Notes: a model not told the origin generated them from the letters alone. 38,880 bases of DNA from CANGTU01 sp046336655 (GCA_046336655.1 JBKDGH010000116.1:1-38880), one strand, 5' to 3'. Counted from the first letter of the stretch, positions 1 to 9,168 are shown. Numbers and translations: made by a program.

Positions 1-1
1 T

Positions 2-181
2 CCCGGCGACTGGACGCTCATCATCTGGAACCGGTGGGGGACAGAATTATTCCGCACTGATGATATCACTTCCGGATGGAGTGGCGAGGATGCGTCAGAG
101 GGCACGTATTATTGGCTGGCCGAGCCGCGCAACGGTCAGCAGGGCAAAGCCATCTCCGGCTACGTGGCGCTGGTGCGCTAA
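2..181 (+). CDS. C-terminal end of a T9SS type B (gliding-motility-type) secreted protein, 5' truncated
   Basis: Reading from base 2 gives 59 codons and then TAA, with no start because the gene begins before the window. The peptide contains W-T-L-I-I-W-N-R-W-G, then ELF, GWSG, EGTYYW and ends in YVALVR. This is the layout of the gliding motility-associated C-terminal domain (CHU_C, T9SS sorting type B), where a final beta-sandwich directs large adhesins or enzymes through the type IX secretion system to the cell surface. The cargo domains lie outside the window. The next gene starts 26 nt downstream and could be co-transcribed. Family assignment rests on motif memory only, but the motif order is distinctive. 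Confidence 0.8.
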   Translation, partial: PGDWTLIIWNRWGTELFRTDDITSGWSGEDASEGTYYWLAEPRNGQQGKAISGYVALVR

Positions 182-207
182 ATTTGCGCGACATCTGGTT
201 GAAACGT

Positions 208-990
208 ATGCGCATCATTCACACCCGCCTGACTTTGCCCGGTTTCGTCATGGCCTCCTGTATTCTGCTCATGTCCGGATGTACCCGCGATACAGGTGCT
301 CCCGTGCTGGAGCGCTTGCTGGTGAACACCGTGGAAGATATCCACCACCATGGCAATGCCGGACAGGTGAACACCATTGAAGCGCGCTGGATGGATGAAG
401 GCGGTTTGTGGAAAGGCAAGGTGAGCATCAACCCCGGATTGCATCATGGAACAGATATGCCCATGGGACTCATTTTCACTCCAATGGTTCAGGGTAATTG
501 GAGTGATGCACAAACCATCGAACTCAATGGTACGGATGCCCGGGCTGTGTTTCGTATGATGATCCCCTGGCAGGTGAGTGGACCGCACACGCTTATGGTC
601 GAATCGCTCGATGAGGAGGGCAATATGCAGAAGCAGGCCTGGCACTTCGATGTATTCAGCGACTCACTTCCCTCGATTTCCGTGGATGTACCGGCGAACG
701 CAACTGGCCCGGATAATACCCTTGCGGGTGCCACCGGATCGGTGATCGACATGGGTGTACAGTGCATTGATCTGGTGGGGCTGGCTTCAGTGCGCCTCGC
801 TCTGCAGACGCCCGCTGGCCAGGTGATCTGGCAGGAGGAAGTGATCGTGCCCGGTGACAACGTTTTCCAGAACCCTTCATGGATGCTGCCCGTTCCCTCT
901 GCCGCCGGACAGTACCGCGTGTTTGTGCGCGCCGTGAACACCCGGGGATACTTCCAGGAACACTGGGCTGTCCTGCGCGTGAACATATAG
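208..990 (+). CDS. Predicted lipoprotein with Ig-like/DUF4625-like repeats, function unknown
   Basis: This is a 260-residue protein. The chosen ATG gives a signal peptide with an arginine-rich start, a hydrophobic stretch and lipobox L-M-S-G-C (Cys25), so an outer-membrane or periplasmic lipoprotein is predicted. The frame stays open upstream to base 76, but that part overlaps the preceding sorting domain and has no signal features. A second in-frame ATG at 250 would leave a short signal peptide. The mature part looks like two beta-sandwich modules: a histidine-containing first half (about residues 40-150) and a second half ending in a G-x-Y-R-V-F-V-R-A-V-N-x-R-G motif. This resembles DUF4625/Ig-like lipoproteins, a weak assignment. 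Function cannot be inferred. Adjacency to the T9SS type B gene suggests a surface role. Confidence 0.7.
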   Translation: MRIIHTRLTLPGFVMASCILLMSGCTRDTGAPVLERLLVNTVEDIHHHGNAGQVNTIEARWMDEGGLWKGKVSINPGLHHGTDMPMGLIFTPMVQGNWSDAQTIELNGTDARAVFRMMIPWQVSGPHTLMVESLDEEGNMQKQAWHFDVFSDSLPSISVDVPANATGPDNTLAGATGSVIDMGVQCIDLVGLASVRLALQTPAGQVIWQEEVIVPGDNVFQNPSWMLPVPSAAGQYRVFVRAVNTRGYFQEHWAVLRVNI

Positions 991-1026
991 ACAGCGCTCA
1001 ATCCCTCGCGCAGGACTTCCCGCGTT

Positions 1027-1034
1027 TACTTTTG
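1027..1034 (+). promoter_or_regulatory. -7 promoter box of prfC
   Basis: TACTTTTG matches the Bacteroidota sigma-70 -7 element TAnnTTTG exactly, followed by CGGCC. It lies 19 nt before the ATG at 1054 and 7 nt before an in-frame TTG at 1042. No clear TTG -33 element is visible at the usual distance. Confidence 0.6.
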
Positions 1035-1053
1035 CGGCCCATTGGCCATACCC

Positions 1054-2643
1054 ATGAACCTGCCCAACGAAATCCAACGTCGCCGCACATTCGGCATCAT
1101 TTCTCACCCTGACGCCGGTAAGACCACCCTCACCGAGAAGCTGCTCCTTTTCGGCGGTGCAATACAAACAGCAGGCGCGGTAAAGAGCAACAAGATCACC
1201 AAGACTGCAGCTTCCGACTTCATGGAGATCGAACGCCAGCGCGGTATCTCTGTGGCCACTTCGGTGATGGTGTTTGAGTACCTTGGCAAGCAGGTCAACC
1301 TCCTCGATACACCCGGTCACAAGGATTTTGCAGAAGACACCTATCGCACGCTTACCGCCGTGGACAGCGTTATTCTTGTAATCGACAGCGTGAAAGGGGT
1401 AGAGACCCAAACCGAGCGGTTGATGGAAGTGTGCCGGATGCGCGACACGCCTGTGATCGTGTTCATCAATAAAATGGACCTCGAAGGTCGCGATCCGTTC
1501 GACCTGCTGGATGAACTGGAGGCCAAGCTCAGCATCAAGGTGCAGCCGATGTCATGGCCCATTTCAAAAGGATATTCGTTCAAAGGGGTCTACAAGATCT
1601 ACGACAAGGCAATCAACCTCTTCGAAGCCAGTAAAACCAAACGCGCGGAAGAAGTGGTGCAGATCAATGACCTCAGCGATCCGATGCTGGATGAACTTAT
1701 CGGAGAATATGCAGACGAATTGCGAAGCGAAGCAGAACTGGTGGAAACTGTGTACGATACGTTTGATGTGGAGAAGTACAGAGCGGGTAAACTCGCGCCT
1801 GTGTTCTTTGGCTCTGCCATGAATAACTTCGGAGTGAAGGAATTGCTCGACAAGTTTGTGGAGATTGCTCCACCACCCCAATCGCGCGAAACCAACATGC
1901 GTACCGTGCGTCCGGAAGAGGAAAAGTTCACCGGATTTGTATTCAAGATTCACGCGAACATTGATCCGCGTCACCGCGACCGAATTGCCTTCCTCCGCGT
2001 GTGCAGCGGGCATTTCGAGCGCAATACATTCTATCACCACGTTCGTCTCAATAAGGATTTCAAGTACCCCAATCCGGTTACCTTTCTGGCCCAGGCCAAA
2101 AGCACAGTGGATGACGCGTATCCGGGTGATGTAATCGGATTGTACGATACCGGTAATTTCAAAATCGGTGACACCATTACGGAAGGGGAAGATCTTCAGT
2201 TCAAGGGAATTCCAAGCTTCTCGCCCGAGATCTTCAAAGAGCTGGTCAACAGGGATCCGATGAAGACGAAACAGCTCGACAAAGGCATTCGTCAGCTCAC
2301 TGAAGAAGGTGTAGCTCAGGTGTTTTTCCAGGAACCTGGCTCGCGGAAAATTGTGGGCACTGTCGGTGACCTTCAGTTTGAGGTGATCAAATACCGCCTC
2401 GAGAACGAGTACGGCGCCAAATGCGACTTCGAACCAAAAGCTTACTACAAGGCGTGTTGGATCACTTCCTCTGACGTCGTTAAACGTGCTGAGTTCAAAC
2501 GCATCAAAGGAAACAATATGGTGGTCGATAAAGAAGGAAACGACGTGTTCCTGGCTCCCAGCAAGTTCATGCTCGATCTCGAACGTCAGAATTATCCCGA
2601 GCTTGAATTCCACTTCACCAGTGAGTTCATGGTAGCAGGGTAA
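1054..2643 (+). CDS. prfC: Peptide chain release factor 3
   Basis: This 529-residue translational GTPase recycles RF1/RF2 from the ribosome after peptide release and has a role in translational quality control. The G domain is intact: P-loop SHPDAGKTT, switch I RQRGISVATSVM, G3 DTPGHKDFAEDTYR and G4 NKMD. Elongation-factor domain 2 and the RF3 C-terminal domain follow (FFQEPGSRKIVGTVGDLQFE). Length is normal for RF3. The ATG at 1054 is preferred; an in-frame TTG at 1042 would add four residues and sits at a leaderless-like distance from the -7 box. A hairpin with a short T-run follows the stop. The gene appears monocistronic. Confidence 0.97.
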   Translation: MNLPNEIQRRRTFGIISHPDAGKTTLTEKLLLFGGAIQTAGAVKSNKITKTAASDFMEIERQRGISVATSVMVFEYLGKQVNLLDTPGHKDFAEDTYRTLTAVDSVILVIDSVKGVETQTERLMEVCRMRDTPVIVFINKMDLEGRDPFDLLDELEAKLSIKVQPMSWPISKGYSFKGVYKIYDKAINLFEASKTKRAEEVVQINDLSDPMLDELIGEYADELRSEAELVETVYDTFDVEKYRAGKLAPVFFGSAMNNFGVKELLDKFVEIAPPPQSRETNMRTVRPEEEKFTGFVFKIHANIDPRHRDRIAFLRVCSGHFERNTFYHHVRLNKDFKYPNPVTFLAQAKSTVDDAYPGDVIGLYDTGNFKIGDTITEGEDLQFKGIPSFSPEIFKELVNRDPMKTKQLDKGIRQLTEEGVAQVFFQEPGSRKIVGTVGDLQFEVIKYRLENEYGAKCDFEPKAYYKACWITSSDVVKRAEFKRIKGNNMVVDKEGNDVFLAPSKFMLDLERQNYPELEFHFTSEFMVAG

Positions 2644-2649
2644 TTGGCG

Positions 2650-2675
2650 GAATACCTTTTTCGCGGTATTCTTTT
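2650..2675 (+). terminator. Hairpin terminator after prfC
   Basis: GAATACC (2650-2656) and GGTATTC (2665-2671) form a perfect 7-bp stem with an 8-nt loop, followed by TTTT. It begins 7 nt after the prfC stop codon. A second related dyad lies 16 nt further on. Confidence 0.6.
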
Positions 2676-2687
2676 CATATTCGGCCG

Positions 2688-2707
2688 AATACCATTTTCT
2701 CGGTATT
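2688..2707. promoter_or_regulatory. Second AATACC/GGTATT dyad upstream of the TonB receptor
   Basis: AATACC (2688-2693) and GGTATT (2702-2707) form a dyad with the same arms as the prfC terminator. It overlaps a TTG (2706-2708) lying 21 nt before a weak -7 box TCTCTTTG (2730-2737). It could be a duplicated terminator or an operator at the promoter of the TonB-dependent receptor gene. The promoter assignment is tentative. Confidence 0.35.
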
Positions 2708-2770
2708 GTCCCGACTGTTCATCAGGGAGTCTCTTTGCGCTGTTAAGAATTAATCTTCACAAGCGCATTT

Positions 2771-4957
2771 ATGCTATTCCGTTTTCACCTGATTCTCGCC
2801 TGTACAGGCATTCTCTGTTCCTCCGCAGCATTTGCACAAAATGACACGATTAAGACCCAGGATCTTACTCCGATCGAAATCACTGCATATCCTTCCATTA
2901 GTCCTGTTTCCCGCCTGCCGGAGATTCAGGGTACCATTGTGAATGCCGGAAGGAAGAATGAAGTGATTCGACCTTCCTCCACCAATGCGGACCTTTCTGT
3001 GAATTCGTCACGTCAGATCTTCGGTCGTGTTCCGGGCATCTCCATTTGGGAGAATGACGGCTCCGGTCTTCAGGTGGGTATCGCCAGTCGCGGCTTAAGC
3101 CCGAATCGCTCCTGGGAGTTCAACATGCGTCAGAATGGCTACGATATGTCCGCCGATATCTTCGGTTATCCTGAAGCGTACTTCAGCCCGCCCACAGAAG
3201 CCGTGGAGCGTATTGAAATCGTTCGAGGTGCGGGTGGTCTTCAGTACGGTCCACAATTCGGAGGTATGGTGAACTATGTCATCCGTCGAGGTCCTGCCGA
3301 CCGGAAGATTGCTTTTGAAACGGCACAAACTGCGGGAAGTTACGGTCTGTTTAACAGCTACAATGCCCTTGGTGGAACAATCGGCAAGGTGAGTTACTAC
3401 ACGTATTTCCACCAGCGTTCTGCGGATGGATGGCGGGAGAACAGCCGCTATCGCACGCAGACCGGTTATGCCTCATTACAATATCGTCCAAACGCACGTT
3501 GGACAATCAGCGGTGATTTTACTCGTATGAATTATGTGAGCCAGCAACCCGGCGGACTGACCGACGAGCAGTTTGAGCGCGATCCGCAGCAGAGCAGCCG
3601 GGAGCGCAACTGGATGGGGATTCCATGGAACATCGGCTCGGTAAAAGCGCAATACCAGAATAAACGGGGAGTGCGGGTTGAGGTGACTGCATTCGGGTTG
3701 CTCGCCGAGCGCAACAGTGTGGGTTTTGTAAGCGGAATTAATCTGGAAGATGCCATTATTGACACCTTGGACGTATATGCTTCACGTCAGGTTGACCGGG
3801 ACTGGTATGCAAGCTATGGTGCTGAAGCACGTGCTCTGCTGCCGTGGAATGTGCTGGATAAAAAACAGTATCTCTCTTTTGGTGTGCGCTATTACCATTC
3901 AGACGTAGATCGCCGTCAGCGCGGTGTGGGCTCACGAGGCTCGGATTATGATCTCTCACTTTCTAATCCGGACTGGGGAAGGGAGTTTGTATACACGACC
4001 CGCAACGTTTCTGCCTTTGCAGAACAGGTGTTTAATCCGGTGAAAAATCTGCTCATTATTCCTGGTGTGCGACTCGAAACGATCTCGAATACTGCATCAG
4101 GCAGACTCGCGTTGAACAATGGCGAATTCACCCCGCTCAGCTCTGATCGTCAGGTGGTGCTCGGTGCACTGGCAGCAGAGTATCATATCGGTACGACTGA
4201 GATCTACGGAAACTACTCCATGGGATATCGCCCGGTAACCTACGCTGAACTCACTCCGTCGGGCACTACGGATATCATTGATCCGGATCTTCAGGATGCT
4301 TCCGGTTACAATATTGATCTTGGATACCGCGGACATATAACGGACCGGCTTGTATTCGACGTGAGTGCGTATATGCTGAACTACGACAACCGCATTGGCA
4401 CCATTCAGCGCGATGGGGTGAACTTCCGCACCAATATCGGAACCTCAGAAACCCGTGGTATTGAACTATTTGGTGAGTATAATGTGATGCCGAAGAAACT
4501 CGAACGTCTCGGACAGATCAACATCTGGGCGAGCCTTTCCTGGATCGAAGCGCGCTATGTAAGCTGGAATGATCCGGCGATTGATCCGGGCACGGCCAAT
4601 GACCGCGTTGGAAAGCGCGTGGAAAATGCTCCGGCGTACATTCATCGCGCAGGAGTCAGCTACCACAAAGAAGGGGTAATGGTATCGCTTCAATACAATA
4701 TGGTTGGTAAGGCATTTAATGATGCGCTGAACACAGTGGAGCCGAATGCAACCGCCACCAATGGGTTGATTCCGGCTTATGAAATCTGGGATCTCAATGT
4801 GAGCGTTCCGGTGAACAAACAGATCACTCTTCGCGGTGGGGTGAACAATTTGCTGGATGAATCTTATTTCACACGGCGCGCAGGTGGTTATCCTGGTCCC
4901 GGAATCATGCCTGGAAACGGCCGCACGCTGTACTTTACGGTGGCCGGACAATTCTGA
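2771..4957 (+). CDS. TonB-dependent outer-membrane receptor (FecA-like)
   Basis: This is a 728-residue outer-membrane receptor that would import a siderophore or other iron chelate using TonB/ExbBD energy. A Sec signal peptide ends near AAFAQ (residue 23). The plug domain carries R-V-P-G-I-S-I-W-E-N-D-G and the typical EAVERIEIVRGAGGLQYG segment, where the last plug strand precedes the barrel. The rest is a 22-strand-type barrel with many aromatic-rich alternating strands, an LLDESYFTRR segment near the end and a terminal aromatic residue (VAGQF). No N-terminal carboxypeptidase-like domain and no SusD partner are present, so it is not a SusC. The arrangement suggests the FecA/ferric-citrate group; the substrate cannot be read from sequence. 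It converges on mazG with 4 nt between the stop codons. Confidence 0.9.
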   Translation: MLFRFHLILACTGILCSSAAFAQNDTIKTQDLTPIEITAYPSISPVSRLPEIQGTIVNAGRKNEVIRPSSTNADLSVNSSRQIFGRVPGISIWENDGSGLQVGIASRGLSPNRSWEFNMRQNGYDMSADIFGYPEAYFSPPTEAVERIEIVRGAGGLQYGPQFGGMVNYVIRRGPADRKIAFETAQTAGSYGLFNSYNALGGTIGKVSYYTYFHQRSADGWRENSRYRTQTGYASLQYRPNARWTISGDFTRMNYVSQQPGGLTDEQFERDPQQSSRERNWMGIPWNIGSVKAQYQNKRGVRVEVTAFGLLAERNSVGFVSGINLEDAIIDTLDVYASRQVDRDWYASYGAEARALLPWNVLDKKQYLSFGVRYYHSDVDRRQRGVGSRGSDYDLSLSNPDWGREFVYTTRNVSAFAEQVFNPVKNLLIIPGVRLETISNTASGRLALNNGEFTPLSSDRQVVLGALAAEYHIGTTEIYGNYSMGYRPVTYAELTPSGTTDIIDPDLQDASGYNIDLGYRGHITDRLVFDVSAYMLNYDNRIGTIQRDGVNFRTNIGTSETRGIELFGEYNVMPKKLERLGQINIWASLSWIEARYVSWNDPAIDPGTANDRVGKRVENAPAYIHRAGVSYHKEGVMVSLQYNMVGKAFNDALNTVEPNATATNGLIPAYEIWDLNVSVPVNKQITLRGGVNNLLDESYFTRRAGGYPGPGIMPGNGRTLYFTVAGQF

Positions 4958-4961
4958 CGGG

Positions 4962-5744
4962 TCAGGGGGCAATTTTCTTCGCGCGATCCCAGTACACATC
5001 CATTTCGGCAAGTGACATTTCACCCATCACTTTGCCATCCGCTGCGCTTTGCTGTTCGAGGTATTGAAACCTGCGAATAAACTTTCTGTTGGTGCGCTCC
5101 AGCGCGTCTTCGGGATTGATGCCCATGAATCGCGCATAGTTAATCAACGAAAACAATACATCGCCGAATTCAGCTTCCATCTTTTCGCGTTCGGTGCCCG
5201 CATCGGCCACTTCCTTGAATTCGCGCAGTTCTTCGTGTACCTTATCCCACACCTGTCCGGATTCTTCCCAGTCGAATCCTACTCCGCGCGCCTTGTCCTG
5301 AATGCGCTGAGCCTTCACCATCGCGGGAAGTGACTTGGGTACTCCTTCCAGCACACTTTTTTTTCCTTCTTTCAGCTTGAGCTTTTCCCAGTTGGATTTG
5401 ACTTCTTCTTCATCAGCAACCTTCACATCACCGTAGATATGCGGGTGGCGCTGCACGAGTTTGTCGCAGATGGCATGCAGCGAATCGGCAATGTCAAACG
5501 CTCCTTTTTCGCTGGCGATGCGCGCGTAAAACACCATGTGAAGAAGAATATCCCCGATCTCCTTTTTAATTTCATCCAGATCACCGTCAAGGATAGCATC
5601 ACCAAGCTCATATACTTCTTCAATGGTCAAATGACGGAGACTCTCAAGGGTTTGCTTCTTGTCCCACGGACACCCGGTCCGGAGTTCGTCCATGATGGTA
5701 AGCAGGCGCGCGAAGGCTTCCTTTTTTTGTTCGACAGTATTCAT
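4962..5744 (-). CDS. mazG: Nucleoside triphosphate pyrophosphohydrolase MazG
   Basis: This 260-residue protein hydrolyses (d)NTPs to NMP and PPi, a house-cleaning activity that can also lower ppGpp signalling. Two MazG repeats are visible. The N-terminal one (about residues 25-90) has the metal-binding helices in EEVYELGDAI and KKEIGDILLHMVFYARIA. The C-terminal one (about 175-235) has AEFGDVLFSLINYARFMG. Length and the CPWDKKQT motif near the start are typical of full-length MazG. A TACATTCG box on the minus strand (5752-5759) ends 7 nt before the ATG, so the mRNA may have almost no leader. A terminator separates it from the thioredoxin gene upstream. Confidence 0.95.
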   Translation of the reverse strand: MNTVEQKKEAFARLLTIMDELRTGCPWDKKQTLESLRHLTIEEVYELGDAILDGDLDEIKKEIGDILLHMVFYARIASEKGAFDIADSLHAICDKLVQRHPHIYGDVKVADEEEVKSNWEKLKLKEGKKSVLEGVPKSLPAMVKAQRIQDKARGVGFDWEESGQVWDKVHEELREFKEVADAGTEREKMEAEFGDVLFSLINYARFMGINPEDALERTNRKFIRRFQYLEQQSAADGKVMGEMSLAEMDVYWDRAKKIAP

Positions 5745-5774
5745 TTCACTGCGAATGTAATTCTCAGGGCCATG

Positions 5775-5800
5775 AAAAAAGGCCCTCGGGAGGGCCTTTT
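5775..5800 (-). terminator. Bidirectional-looking terminator between thioredoxin gene and mazG
   Basis: A stem GGCCCTC/GAGGGCC is flanked by A6 on the left and T4 on the right. On the minus strand it has a T6 tail and ends the thioredoxin transcript before mazG. Confidence 0.8.
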
Positions 5801-5820
5801 CAATCCTATCAGCTGCACGC

Positions 5821-6273
5821 TTATTTCTTAGCCATGAATCCTTTGAGGTGATCTACATAATTCACTGGTCCGCCGGCCTGGTATCCGGTTCGTGCGAACG
5901 GCTTGCCCGTTCCGTCTGCGAGAATAATAGTGGGGAAACCAGTGATACCCATTTGCTGGGCGAGACGCTCATTCTGTTGTGTAAGCGCAGGATCCAAAGC
6001 CGTGCGACGTGGGAAGTCGAGTTTCACACAAATCAGGTTCTTCGATGCATAATCCACGAATTCGGGCTTGGAGAACACTTCATTGTGCAGGCGGATACAC
6101 CATCCGCACCAGTCTGAACCGGTAAAGTTGAGCAAAAGCGTTTTGCCCGATGCCTTTGCGTCCTTGACCGCTTGATCATAATTCGTTACCCAGTTAACTT
6201 CTTTGGTTTGTGCAAATGCGCCGGACACCGCGAGAGCAAGTGCCATGACTGCGAGATAAAGTCCTTTTTTCAT
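5821..6273 (-). CDS. Periplasmic thioredoxin-family protein (WCGWC)
   Basis: This is a 150-residue thioredoxin-fold protein with a Sec signal peptide ending AVSGAFAQ. The active site is T-G-S-D-W-C-G-W-C, and the cis-proline loop is G-F-P-T-I-I-L. This is the thioredoxin_7/DUF255-like type common in Bacteroidota, thought to keep exported cysteine proteins reduced or to isomerise disulfides. The frame is open upstream to a TTG at 6309, but the ATG at 6273 gives the proper signal peptide and lies 23 nt after a -7 box TATCTTTG (minus strand, 6297-6304). It is monocistronic, followed by its own terminator. The redox partner is not in the window. Confidence 0.88.
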   Translation of the reverse strand: MKKGLYLAVMALALAVSGAFAQTKEVNWVTNYDQAVKDAKASGKTLLLNFTGSDWCGWCIRLHNEVFSKPEFVDYASKNLICVKLDFPRRTALDPALTQQNERLAQQMGITGFPTIILADGTGKPFARTGYQAGGPVNYVDHLKGFMAKK

Positions 6274-6366
6274 GTGTTGGAATGGTGTGTTACTGACAAA
6301 GATAGTCAAGCATCGTGCCGTACCCGGTTATTGTGCCCTTACCGATTTATCAAATCATTTGACTCC

Positions 6367-8427
6367 TTACGATTCAGACATTCGCAGGAAATCCTGCTCA
6401 ACGAGGATGGGAACGCCAAGACTCTCAGCCTTTTGTCGCTTGGCTGGACCCATATCATCGCCGGCGACCAAATAGCTGGTCTTCGCTGAAATGCTGCCAC
6501 TCACTTTGCCTCCGTGCTGCTCAATGAAAGCTTTGATGCCATCCCTCGAAAAATGCTGAAACACTCCGCTGACCACGAAGGTCTTGCCCGCAAACACCGC
6601 CGATATGGCCTGTGGGGCAGTGTACTGCGATTCAAATTGCAATCCTGAGACCCGGAGTCGCTCCACGAGTTGCTGGTTGCGCGGGTCGGTGAACCAGTTC
6701 ACAATGGACTGTGCAATTTTTTCACCCACTTCATCAATACTGATGAGCTCATCCGTTGTGGAGGCAGCAAGCTGGTGGATAGAGCCTTTGGCGCGTGCGA
6801 TCTTCTTCGCAACTGTTTCACCGACATGTCGGATGCCAAGGGCAAAGAGCACCCGTTCAAAAGGCACCGCCTTGCTGGCTTCAATGCCGGCCAGCAGGTT
6901 GCGCACGCTTTTTTCCTGAAGCGACCGTTTTTTCGGGTTTTCCCCGAATTCATCACTCACGGTGAATTCCAGGCCCAGCAAGTCACCATAGGTGAGGTCA
7001 TACAAATCTGCGCTGGTCTGAATCTTTCCTTTTTCAACCAGACCGGCAACCGTTTCGCTCCCGAGCCCCTCGATATTCATCGCCTTCCGGGAGATGAAAT
7101 GCTCGATGCGGCCTACCTGTTGTGGCCGGCATCCCAGTTCGTTCGGACAGTAATGGAGCGCTTCTCCTTCCAGACGCTGGAGTTCGCTTCCGCATTCCGG
7201 GCATCGAGTTATATATTCATGGGGATGTGCTGAGCCGCGCGGTTGCGTGTGATCCACCCCGATGACTTTTGGAATGATCTCGCCGCCTTTTTCTACCCAC
7301 ACGTGATCGCCTATGCGGATGTCGAGGCGCGCAATCTGATCGGCATTGTGAAGCGAGGCGCGCTTCACCGTGGTGCCCGCCAGCACAATGGGCTGAAGCT
7401 GGGCAACCGGGGTGATAGCTCCGGTGCGGCCAACCTGATACTGAATGCCATTGAGCCGGGTGCTTACTGTTGCCGCTTTGAATTTGTAAGCAATCGCCCA
7501 CCGCGGACTCTTAGCTGTCATGCCCAGTTCATCCCACAGATTCATCTGATTCACCTTGATCACGACCCCATCGATGTCAAAGGGCAGGTTAAAACGGGCC
7601 TTGTCCCAGTATTGGATAAAAGCCATGATGCCGCTGATGGAGCTGGTCTTCTCCACCAAACGTCCTTCTTCTGATGGTGCTTTAAATCCCCAATCGGCGG
7701 CGTGAGTAAGACTGTCAAAGTGAGTGTCAAACGGCAGGTTATCGCCGAGCACGAAGTAGAGGTAACAATCCAGTCTGCGCTTCGCAACCTGCGCACTGTC
7801 CTGTTGCTTGAGGGTGCCGGCCGCCGTATTGCGCGGATTGGCGTAGAGCTCTTCACCGGCTGCGGCGCGTTCGTTGTTGAGCTCATCAAACACCTGGCGG
7901 GGAAGGAATACTTCCCCCCGGATTTCAAACCGGCGCGGATAAGTGCCTTTCAGTTGCAGCGGAATAGTGCGTATGGTGCGCAGATTGGCGCTTATGTCTT
8001 CGCCTGCGGTACCATCGCCCCGGGTGAGTCCGCGAACGAATTGCCCGTTTTCATAGAGGAGCGAAACGGCCACACCGTCATATTTCAACTCCAGCACATA
8101 TTCCAGTGGATGTCCGGTGAGCTTGTTGAGCCGTTCTTCCCACTCGCGTATTTCTTCTTCGTTATAGGTATTCGAAAGGGAGAGCATGGGGCGCTCGTGA
8201 GGTACTTTTTCGAACTTGTCGGTGATGTCGCCGCCCACCCGTTTGGTCGGGGAGTTGGGATCCGCGAGATGAGGATACTGTTTTTCGAGTTGTTCAAGCT
8301 CATGGAGCAGATGGTCGAACGCTTCATCGCTGATGACGGGTTTATTCAGCACATAATACCGGTGGTTGTGTGCATTGAGTTCCTGAGTCAGCTCAGCAAT
8401 GCGCGCACTCGCCTGAAGTTCGTTCAT
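6367..8427 (-). CDS. ligA: NAD-dependent DNA ligase LigA
   Basis: This 686-residue essential replicative and repair ligase seals nicks using NAD+. The adenylation motif is L-E-L-K-Y-D-G with Lys115 as the AMP acceptor. The OB fold follows, then the zinc finger (C-P-E-C-G, C-P-N-x-x-G-C), a helix-hairpin-helix region around residues 500-600 and a C-terminal BRCT domain (FAGKTFVVSGVF to the end). Length is usual for the family. The ATG at 8427 is separated by only CGGC from a -7-like box CATCTTTG (minus strand, 8432-8439), so the message is probably leaderless. No frameshift or missing motif is seen. Confidence 0.98.
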   Translation of the reverse strand: MNELQASARIAELTQELNAHNHRYYVLNKPVISDEAFDHLLHELEQLEKQYPHLADPNSPTKRVGGDITDKFEKVPHERPMLSLSNTYNEEEIREWEERLNKLTGHPLEYVLELKYDGVAVSLLYENGQFVRGLTRGDGTAGEDISANLRTIRTIPLQLKGTYPRRFEIRGEVFLPRQVFDELNNERAAAGEELYANPRNTAAGTLKQQDSAQVAKRRLDCYLYFVLGDNLPFDTHFDSLTHAADWGFKAPSEEGRLVEKTSSISGIMAFIQYWDKARFNLPFDIDGVVIKVNQMNLWDELGMTAKSPRWAIAYKFKAATVSTRLNGIQYQVGRTGAITPVAQLQPIVLAGTTVKRASLHNADQIARLDIRIGDHVWVEKGGEIIPKVIGVDHTQPRGSAHPHEYITRCPECGSELQRLEGEALHYCPNELGCRPQQVGRIEHFISRKAMNIEGLGSETVAGLVEKGKIQTSADLYDLTYGDLLGLEFTVSDEFGENPKKRSLQEKSVRNLLAGIEASKAVPFERVLFALGIRHVGETVAKKIARAKGSIHQLAASTTDELISIDEVGEKIAQSIVNWFTDPRNQQLVERLRVSGLQFESQYTAPQAISAVFAGKTFVVSGVFQHFSRDGIKAFIEQHGGKVSGSISAKTSYLVAGDDMGPAKRQKAESLGVPILVEQDFLRMSES

Positions 8428-8448
8428 GCCGCAAAGATGAATGAAGAA

Positions 8449-9168
8449 TCAGTAGGCTGTGCGCACATCCTTGTTGAAGATTCCTACGGTCATTTTGAAT
8501 AACCGGATGCGCAAACGTGCGATGGCCACAGGGGCATTGTACACAGGTTGCAATTCATCCGGCGCTCCTGTAATGTAGCGATAACCGATACCTGTGCCTA
8601 TGGACATGAAGTAAAAGACGTGGTAATACAGCGTAGTGCTGCCTTCCAATAGCCGGATTTCTTTCATGTATTCCCGGTCTGCGAATTCACCCGGAATGCG
8701 ATAGCGTCCTGTGATTACTCCTCTTCCCAGATGACCGGTCAGCGACCATTCCCAGCGTTTGCTGAAGTACATCACACGCTCGTAGAACAGTGAGGCGTAG
8801 GCCAGGCTGACAGTGGCATCTTCAATGCGTTCGTCCACCTCGCGGAGAGAACCAATGCCCTGTTCGTCGTCAAGTGCATAGATTCCGATACCAAACCGAT
8901 GAACCCGGCGATGCTCGAGACCAACACGCAATCCTCCGATCCGGGTGCGCGTATTACTCACCAGTGTCTGACGCGCGTCCAGAGATAAGTCCACTTTCCA
9001 TTTCTTATATCGCTTGTCCAGATAAGTAGGGCCTTTGACAGTCCAAACCGTATCCGAATACGAGTTCTTTTTTCCTGAAAAAGCGGGAGAATAGCCAACC
9101 GACGTGAACTGTGCGGAGGCAGTCAGCGATAAGAGGAGCACAACAGAAATCAGGGCGAGTCGAATCAC
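8449..9168 (-). CDS. Exported beta-rich protein, possible small outer-membrane barrel
   Basis: This 239-residue protein belongs to no family I recognise. A signal peptide runs to SLTASAQ. The mature part is rich in alternating hydrophobic/polar strands ending in aromatics (LYYHVFYFMSIGTGIGYRY, FKMTVGIFNK), which suggests an eight- or ten-stranded outer-membrane barrel. The last residues do not form a classical barrel C-terminus. The GTG at 9168 is chosen because it sits 6 nt after a perfect -7 box TAATTTTG (minus strand, 9175-9182); a TTG three codons upstream overlaps that box. The gene lies upstream of ligA with a 21-nt gap and may be co-transcribed with it, although ligA also has its own box. 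Confidence 0.7.
   Translation of the reverse strand: MIRLALISVVLLLSLTASAQFTSVGYSPAFSGKKNSYSDTVWTVKGPTYLDKRYKKWKVDLSLDARQTLVSNTRTRIGGLRVGLEHRRVHRFGIGIYALDDEQGIGSLREVDERIEDATVSLAYASLFYERVMYFSKRWEWSLTGHLGRGVITGRYRIPGEFADREYMKEIRLLEGSTTLYYHVFYFMSIGTGIGYRYITGAPDELQPVYNAPVAIARLRIRLFKMTVGIFNKDVRTAY

Noticed and set aside
1564..2613. Long minus-strand frame opposite prfC
   Set aside because: It is a shadow of the prfC reading frame; the plus-strand frame carries every GTPase motif.
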